Shown piece after piece: positions 57,570-64,000 of a DNA stretch of 64,000 nucleotides. The first letter of the stretch is position 1; each line of letters starts with the position of its first letter. The stretch is from Aristolochia californica. Taxonomy: Eukaryota > Streptophyta > Magnoliopsida > Piperales > Aristolochiaceae. The DNA is taken from assembly GCA_029961685.1 (NCBI GenBank), contig JARWKL010000010.1, positions 28,924,111 to 28,988,110 of the forward strand. Reading direction: 5' to 3'. The translations under genes were made by a program, and so were the position numbers. The notes beneath the pieces are model-generated. The model saw only the letters and a program-made list of their open reading frames with translations. It did no database searches and was not told the DNA's origin.

Positions 57570-60079
57570 TGTTGATTTTTCAGGACTCCATGATTTAGGT
57601 TATGGAGAAAAATGAGAGAGACACCATTGGGAGAAAACAGGAGGTTATGGACTTGATCCAAACCCTCCCCCATAATGTATATTTATAGATATCAAAATTA
57701 CCAATATTACAAGTATACCCTTCACCCTAATAAGAGTGAAGAAGAGACAGGAAACGTAAACTAATTACATCAGTGCCACCCTAATTACATCATATATTAC
57801 AACACCCCCTCAAGCTGGGAGGTAATAGCAATGATTCCAGCTTGGACCAAATAACATAAATGTAATAATAATCTCCTCCATCATGTTGTCCCAACGATAA
57901 GTATGAAACTGGACACAAACTCTCAAAAGGTAAAATGGGTGAGAAAACATAAGTCGAAACCAAACTCGAAGGATTTCGAACGCATTTAGTGACAATAATC
58001 ACTAAAGTGGGTAAAACCTATCATTCACAAGACGACGATAAAAACCCATCGGTACCAATAAAAAGTCTCAATAGATTTTAAACACCCATATGAATAAAAG
58101 GGACAACCAAAGCAATGTTTTAAAAAGGATTGGCCAATAAGGGTAAGTGAGAGTAAAATAAAGGATGGTAGGAGAAAGACTGCCAAAGGGTAATGGGTAA
58201 TGGGTAATGGGTAAAGAGGAATATACAATGCTAGGGCCACCATGTGATTTATTTTTCTAAGAAATTCAAAATTTGCATAAAACGAACCATTGCCAACGAT
58301 AGTCAGCAAATAATGAATCCAAGGCAAGCAACCGAGGAGTTGTTCTTCAGAAATAATGTCTCAATCAAAGAGACACAATAGCAGCAATGGAAATGGGCTA
58401 ATGCCCAGAAACATGCACCATATGTGCAGTTGTATAATAGCGGATAACCGATAAATAATAGAGGTCCTTAAAAATAATAAGGACATGAAATAGTCCGCAG
58501 TAAGTCCATCAGTAAATAAGGAAGTTACACCAAATCTAGGTAATAATCCAAGATAATAATCCAGGCGGAGAAAAAGAATCAAGGAGTCGCACTAAGTCAA
58601 ATAGTAGACTTATATAGCCGAGTCATGGAAAATATGTATGAACTTGCGAATTGACACATATACCGAGGCATTTTTTCCTGAGTCAGTTTGACCCGGGCCC
58701 GAGTTGACTCGATTGATCCAACTCGCTGGGTTAACCCGAGTGGAGCAGAATGAGTCAGCGCCCGCCCGCTGGGTTAACCCGGCTAAATAGATGACTCTTT
58801 GGTCTCGGGCAGAAGAAGCTTGGCACGACACACTGGTTTCCGAACATTGCGGAAAGCCAGAGAAAATCACGGTAGGATTCCATACACAATGGGCGATTCC
58901 GAGGAGGCCGTTCGGACTGTCAGGTTAGCGCGTACGAACCGAACAGTGCCGGAGCTCAAATCCTCTTGGGGCAACAGGGTCGTCTTCCCCTCGCGGCAGC
59001 ACAACAGAATGTAAATAATCCAGCATATTAATCGGCGTGAGAGGATTTTCCGAAAAATATTTTCAAAGATATTCGAGGACTTTCTAATCGCAACAGTGCG
59101 TCCTTCTCGGCTCCGAAGAGATCGGGAGATCTCATGCGACAATCATGACAGGAGATCTCAGAGAAGCAGCGGACGAACAATAGTGTCAATAACTGGATAA
59201 ACAACAACAAATATTCTTCTCCACGGTGCCGAAAAGAGCGGCCGACTGAACTTCAAAACAACAGCGAAAGAGACTTTCCAATCAATGATAAACTCCTGAT
59301 AAACAAAGACGGACTCGCTGAAGGGCAGCAATGCCGGGGAAGACGAGCACTGCTGGAAGGGAAGACTCGTCTCTGTTGCAACTCTTCTTTGTTCTATGGT
59401 AGTACAAACAGTGGCCACTTGCGTTCTCCGACAGCGTGGCAAAAAAATCGACAAGATGCCAATCTCTGTTTCCTATCCGACGGAGCAGGGAAGACGGCTT
59501 CCGGATTAACAGAGCAAGAATAAAGAAAGTACCATAAGTGATGGCAGGAGGCAGTCGACGAGAACCAGAATGGAAACCGGACAATGCAGCAGATGCTTTA
59601 ATTTATGACTTTCCACAATAATATCCAGAATAACAACGAAGGAAACTTTCTGATTGATGATAACCTCCCGTAAGCGGAAGAACAGCGATGCCAAATGATC
59701 AGAACAAAAATATTTTATTGAAATGATGGCAGATGTTACCAGAAATACGCATTAGCAGAAACGTAGTTCCATTAACAATGTAAAAAAAAAAACAGTAATA
59801 TGAGCAAAGAAGGAAATATTTTCTTTTTCTAGAACACCATAGATACGAGTCTTGAAAATCAAAGCTGATTTAGGTCATTGAGAAAAATGAGAGAGACACC
59901 ATTGGGAGAAAACAGGAGGTTATTGACTTGATCTAAACCCTCCCCCATAATGTATATTTATAGATATCAAAATTACCAATATTACAAGTATACCCTTCAC
60001 CCTAATAAGAGTGAAGAAGAGACAGGAAATGTGAACTTATTACATCAGTGTCACCCTAATTACAACATATATTCCAACA
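57570..60079 (-). mobile_element. LTR retrotransposon nested in the first interior of the array
   Basis: The left LTR (57570-57804) and right LTR (about 59836-60079) share 'gagaaaaatgagagagacaccattgggagaaaacaggaggtta' in two parts and the whole of the text up to the CAACA end. CCCCCTCAAGCTGG after the left LTR is the reversed polypurine tract, so it reads leftward. ATATT before and ATATC after are the 5-bp target copies with one change, and the uninterrupted second interior reads 'aattatatatcaaaag' (about 62080). The interior has no gag or pol; it resembles 36674-39518 in its C-rich end and 'cgagttgactcgatt' text. Confidence 0.87.
58799..59014 (+). CDS. Unrecognised open frame, antisense inside the nested LTR element
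   Basis: 71 codons are open with mixed composition, including an internal ATG (58889) that begins MGDSEEAVRTVRLARTN and runs to ELKSSWGNRVVFPSRQ before a stop. The GC content is above its surroundings. It occupies the same position, on the same antisense strand, as the LRAT/NC fragment of the sister element, so it may be another captured host piece. I do not recognise it. Confidence 0.3.
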   Translation: MVSGRRSLARHTGFRTLRKARENHGRIPYTMGDSEEAVRTVRLARTNRTVPELKSSWGNRVVFPSRQHNRM

Positions 60080-60507
60080 ATATCAAAAGAAAGATCTCTA
60101 GGAACACTGTCATTACCTCCCAGCTTGAGGGGGAGAAGTACAAAAAGTACAAGAAAGAGCAAAGAAAATTGAATATCAAGAATCCTGACTCGCAGTAATA
60201 ATTGTGATACTCGCATCGGATTACTTCATGGGTCCTTTTACAAGGATTTTATTATTTTGGTTTGTGTTATATGGGCCCAGACCCATTTCAGCTACAGTTA
60301 TTGTGTCTCTTTAGATGAGACATTATTATTGAAGAAGTGATGACCTCAACATCCTATCTTCCTCTTTACCCATTACTTATTGGTTGTCTGACAACCTTAC
60401 TCCTACCATCCTTTATTTGACTCTCATATACTTCTTTGGGCCAACCTCTTGCGTGTTGCTTCGGTTGGGAGTTTAAGTCCATCATGATTGGGTGTCTTAT
60501 GTCCATT

Positions 60508-60514
<7 letters not shown>

Positions 60515-60540
<26 letters not shown>

Positions 60541-60680
60541 CTCGTGGGTCTTTTATCGTCGTCTTGTGAATGATAGGCAATACCCACTTATCACGTCTTT
60601 TATTGTCGTCTTGTGAATGACAAACATTTATCACGTATCACGTCTTTTATCACCATTTTGTGAATGACAGACATTTATCA
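60515..60680. repeat. (TA)n microsatellite and three-unit minisatellite in the array interior
   Basis: (TA)13 or so ends at 60540. It is followed by three units of about 50 bp, each with 'tcttttat(c/t)g/a...tgtgaatga' and 'tatcac' (60548, 60595, 60643). The second interior at 62520-62580 has a short TA run and one unit, so this expanded in one copy only. Confidence 0.7.
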
Positions 60681-61144
60681 CCCATTTCTGCCTATGAGAG
60701 TTGGTGCCCGGGTTGGGACACTGTGATGGAGGAGCTTATTATTACATATATGTTACCCCCCTTAATTGGCATTTATTACTCCTACCACTTAAGAGTCGTT
60801 GTCCTGTGGAGGGACACAGTGATGGAGGAGTTTTTACTACATTTTGAGCAATAAGTATAGACCCACTGCCTGCAAAAGATAGGAGTGCCACTACCCGAGA
60901 ATGATAGGAGTGTGCCCTATATCCAGCATGGGTTATGACTGCAGTATGGAGCAATGTCATACGACTTGGAGTGATTTTACTGTCACTTATCTTATGCCAG
61001 CTGGGCCTCATGGAAGAGAGCACCAGCATGAGGGGGAGTGTTAAACGATATGGATGACTGCCATTTTATAAGAGAAGATCCTATACATCATTAGCAGCAA
61101 ACTGGGATTTCATGATGTTCTCTCACCCCTAACATGAGGGGGAG

Positions 61145-61440
61145 TGTTGGAAGATGGGCCCAAGCCCACACGACCAAGGAAGGCCCACATATCCAAGTGT
61201 GTTGGAAGATAGGCCCAAACCCATAAAACCAAGGAAGACCCGCATTTCCAAAAGTGTTGGAAGATGGGCCCAAACCCATAAGATATGACACCCACCATGA
61301 CCAAGGAAGGCCCACATATCCAAGTGTGTTGGAAGATAGGCCCAAACCCATAAAACCAAGGAAGACCTGCATTTCCAAAAGTGTTGGAAGATGGGCCCAA
61401 ACCCATAAGATATGACACCCACCATGATCACATGAGGTGG
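61145..61440 (+). repeat. Five-fold tandem expansion at the start of LTR 2
   Basis: TGTTGGAAGAT(G/A)GGCCCAA is repeated at 61145, 61200, 61254, 61327 and 61381 with spacer variants ('accaaggaa', 'cccacatatccaagtg', 'atttccaaaag'). A unit of about 127 bp made of two sub-units is itself duplicated. This makes LTR 2 about 165 bp longer than LTR 1 and LTR 3. Overlapping frames in all minus-strand phases across it are a by-product. Confidence 0.85.
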
Positions 61441-63446
61441 CATAAGAAGTCTAACAGAGCCACAATTATTATGCAAGCAGGTCTCATAGAGGAGTTTCAG
61501 TTTAAAGGTGTTTTAGTCATGTTAGTCTTCTATTTATATTGGGTTATTTAATTATGCTAGGACTTATCTTTAATTGTTAGAGTTTGGGTGTAATTGGGAC
61601 AAAGGTAGTTTAATTGTAATTGGACTCTACTACTTTCCTCTATTATTAATAGTGGTTCATGTACTCTAATTATATTAAGTCAATGAAGTATTTATCTTTT
61701 CCATAATTTCAGCATGGTATCAGAGCAACTTCTGTGAGTTGACTCGATCAACCCACAGAGGTAATATGATTTGTTCTGATAAATTATCTCTAATAGTTTA
61801 GGTTCGTATTTTTTTCTCTTTTTAGTCCATATTCCCGTTGTTTTCTTTGTGCTATCACCTCTATACTGGGCTTTTCATATTGAATATTATATATTTACGG
61901 AAATATATTCGAGTCTACTTCTTAAGGAAAAATGAACTTTTGCAATCAGAGTTAAATACAAAGAAAAATCAATATTTGAAGCAGAAAATGTCAGATTGCA
62001 AAAGAGGTTCGTACAGCAGCAGAAAACTTCAACTTCTGAGCTATTTTAGGCTATCAAGAACGAGACTTTATATGGAGAATTATATATCAAAAGAAAGATC
62101 TCTAGGAACACTGTCATTACCTCTCAGCTTGAGGGGGAGAAGTAGAAGAAGTAAAAGAAAGAGCAAAGAAAATTGAATATAAAGAAAATTCTGACTCGCA
62201 GTAATAATTGGGATACTCGCATCGGATTATTTCATGGGTCCTTTTACAAGGATTTTATTATTTTGGTTCATGTTATATGGGCCTAGACCCATTTCAGCTA
62301 CAGTTATTGTGTTTCTTTGGATGAGACATTATTATTGAAGAACTGGTGGCCTCAACATTCTATCTTCTTCTTTACCTGTTACCTATTGGTTATCTTACAA
62401 CCATACTCCTACCATCCTTTATTTGACTCTCACATACTTCTTTGGGCCAACCTCTTGCGTGTTGCTTCGGTTGGGAGTTTAAGTCCATCATGATTGGGTG
62501 TCTTAAGTCCATTGAGACTTTATATATATATACATGTGGGTCTTTTATCGCCGTCTTGTGAATGATAGGCATTTATCACCTATTTCTACCTGTGAGAGTT
62601 GGTGCCCGGGTTGGGACACCATGATGGAGGAGTTTATTACTACATATATGTTACCCCCCTTAATTGGCATTTATTACTCATTCCACTTGAGAGTCATTGT
62701 CTTGTGGAGGGACACGGTGATGGAGGAGTTTTACTACACTTCTGAGCACTACGTATAAACCCACTACCTACGAAAGATAGGAGTGCCACTACCTAAGAAT
62801 GATAGGAGTGTGCCCTACATCTAGCATGGGTTATGACTGGAGTATGGAGCAATGTCATACAACTTGGAGTGATTTTACTCTCACTTATCTTTTGCCAGCT
62901 GGGACTCTTGGAAGAGAGCACCATCTTGAGGGGGAGTGTTGGAGCATATGGAGGACTGCCATTTTATACGAGAAGATCCTATATATCATTTGTAGCAAGC
63001 TGGGAGTTCATGATATTTTTTTACCCCCGACTTGAGGGGGAGTGTTGGAAGATGGGCCCAAACTCATAAGACCAAGGAAGGCCCACATATCCAAGAGTGT
63101 TGGAAGATGGGTCCAAGCCCATAAGATATGGCACCCACCATGTTCACGTGACGTGGCATAAGAAGTCTTACACAATAAGAAGTTTAACAGAGCACGATTA
63201 TTATGGAAGCAGGTCTCATAGAGGAGTTTCAGTTTAAAGGTGTTTTAGTCATGTTAATCTTCTATTTATATTGGGTTATTTAATTATGCTAGGACTTATC
63301 TTTAAGTGTTAGAGATTGGGTGTAATTGGGACAAGGGTAGTTTAATTATAATTGGACTCAAATACTTTCCTCTATTATAAATAGAGGTTAATGTACTCTA
63401 ATTATACTAAGTTAATGAAGTATTTCTCTTTTCAATAAATTCAACA

Positions 63447-64000
63447 CGACTGAGGATGCATCAGTTTTAATTGCTACATTTGGTAAGGTTCTTAATACTT
63501 CCACTCCTTGTAGAAATAGTGAATGGATAATTGATTCTAGTGTTACCGATCATATGACCTTTGACAATCATCATGTTAAAATTATGAAACCATCTGAATA
63601 TTATATCGTATCTACAACAAATGGTACTCCCTCTCACTCTGCATTGTATTGTGATTATTTGGCCTAACCTTTGTGTTTTTAAGGATATTCGAACCCGGAA
63701 GACAATTGGTTATGGTACTAGAAGGGGGAAGCTCTATTACCTTGATATGAAGCCAGAGAGTTCTCATAAGTTAGCTCAAGCAATCTCCGTGAATAGATTT
63801 GCAGATTCTGAAATTTGGTTATGCATAAACGGTTGAGTCACTTATCCTTTGGTTATTTAAAGAAATTGTTTCCAAAAATCTTTGTTAGATTATCTGTTTT
63901 AGATTTTAAGTGTGATGTATGTGAATTGGCCAAAAGCCATCGTGTTCTATTTCAAATAAGCATAAATAGGAGTCCAAAACCCTTTATGATTATCTACGTT
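63447..64000 (+). pseudogene. copia pol start, continuation of the interrupted element, runs off the window
   Basis: TEDASVLIATFGKVLN follows, then WIIDSSVTDHMTFDNH, the usual DSGATDHMT landmark after the protease. A gap follows NGTPSHSAL where about 100 bp seems deleted. Then come WPNLCVFKDI with GYGTRRGKLYYLD (63660-63740) and, one frame over, RLSHLSFGYLKKLFP and FKCDVCELAKSHRV (63827-63950), the pre-integrase His-Cys region. That last frame is open to the window edge. Confidence 0.88.

Larger units (their letters stand above)
56789..63446 (+). mobile_element. Three-LTR non-autonomous retrotransposon array inserted in the copia gag/pol
   Basis: LTR 1 is 56789-57193 (start mutated to TATTGG), LTR 2 is 61145-61714 and LTR 3 is 63043-63446 (TGTTGGAAGATGGG to TTCAACA). 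Primer sites follow LTR 1 (57194, TGGTATCAGATAAG) and LTR 2 (61715, perfect TGGTATCAGAGC). Polypurine tracts GAGGGGGAG precede LTR 2 and LTR 3. The interiors (57206-61144, which includes another insertion, and 61727-63042) are homologous, have no gag or pol and share all landmarks. LTR-interior-LTR-interior-LTR is the product expected from unequal recombination between LTRs. No clean target duplication remains. Confidence 0.88.

Noticed and set aside
61091..61476. Three overlapping minus-strand frames of about 100 codons with recurring GLGPSSNT and YGFGPIFQH words
   Set aside because: They are translations in several phases of the tandemly repeated LTR start and depend entirely on the repeat.

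Overview
This is a repeat-rich nuclear segment of a flowering plant. The evidence is intron-containing plant genes (a HESO1-type RNA uridylyltransferase and fragments of TPLATE, PDK1, ribosomal protein eS7 and an LRAT/NC-domain gene), Ty1/copia-type retrotransposons primed by initiator tRNA-Met (TGGTATCAGAGC sites), plant hAT and PIF/Harbinger elements, and degenerate TTTAGGG repeats. I cannot name the species. All assignments come from reading translations and motifs by eye; no search was run.

Backbone: one tandem segmental duplication. Unit 1 runs from about 9139 to 34290 and unit 2 from about 39797 to 53572. Each unit carries, in order, (i) a minus-strand chimera of gene fragments, TPLATE followed by PDK1 kinase exons, and (ii) a plus-strand, eight-coding-exon HESO1-like gene with a broken copia element in intron 1. 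Unit 1 ends inside the last HESO1 exon, so the upstream gene (21654-34370) has a foreign C-terminus, while the downstream gene (45671-53612) keeps its own. Both genes are open through every exon and keep the catalytic Asp triad. Unit 1 is larger mainly because of later or differently retained insertions: a 6.4 kb PIF/Harbinger element with decayed transposase and Myb/SANT genes (12238 to about 18660), three related non-autonomous elements, a solo LTR, and about 4.6 kb of extra intron 1.

Left flank (1-9138): a GATCGATCAA-rich repeat split by a hAT-like terminal-repeat element (1930-3814), then a decayed hAT transposase pseudogene (about 4830-6195), then mostly featureless AT-rich DNA with a tRNA-like sequence.

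Between the units (34291-39796): inverted LTR fragments and a minus-oriented LTR retrotransposon (36674-39518) that carries an antisense LRAT/NC-domain gene fragment.

Right flank (53613-64000): a truncated eS7 (RPS7) fragment cut exactly at the start of a copia element (from 54816, running off the window). That copia is interrupted by a three-LTR non-autonomous array (56789-63446), whose first internal region is itself interrupted by a further LTR element (57570-60079). The only genes likely to act in the cell are the two HESO1-like copies; everything else looks like transposon or gene debris.
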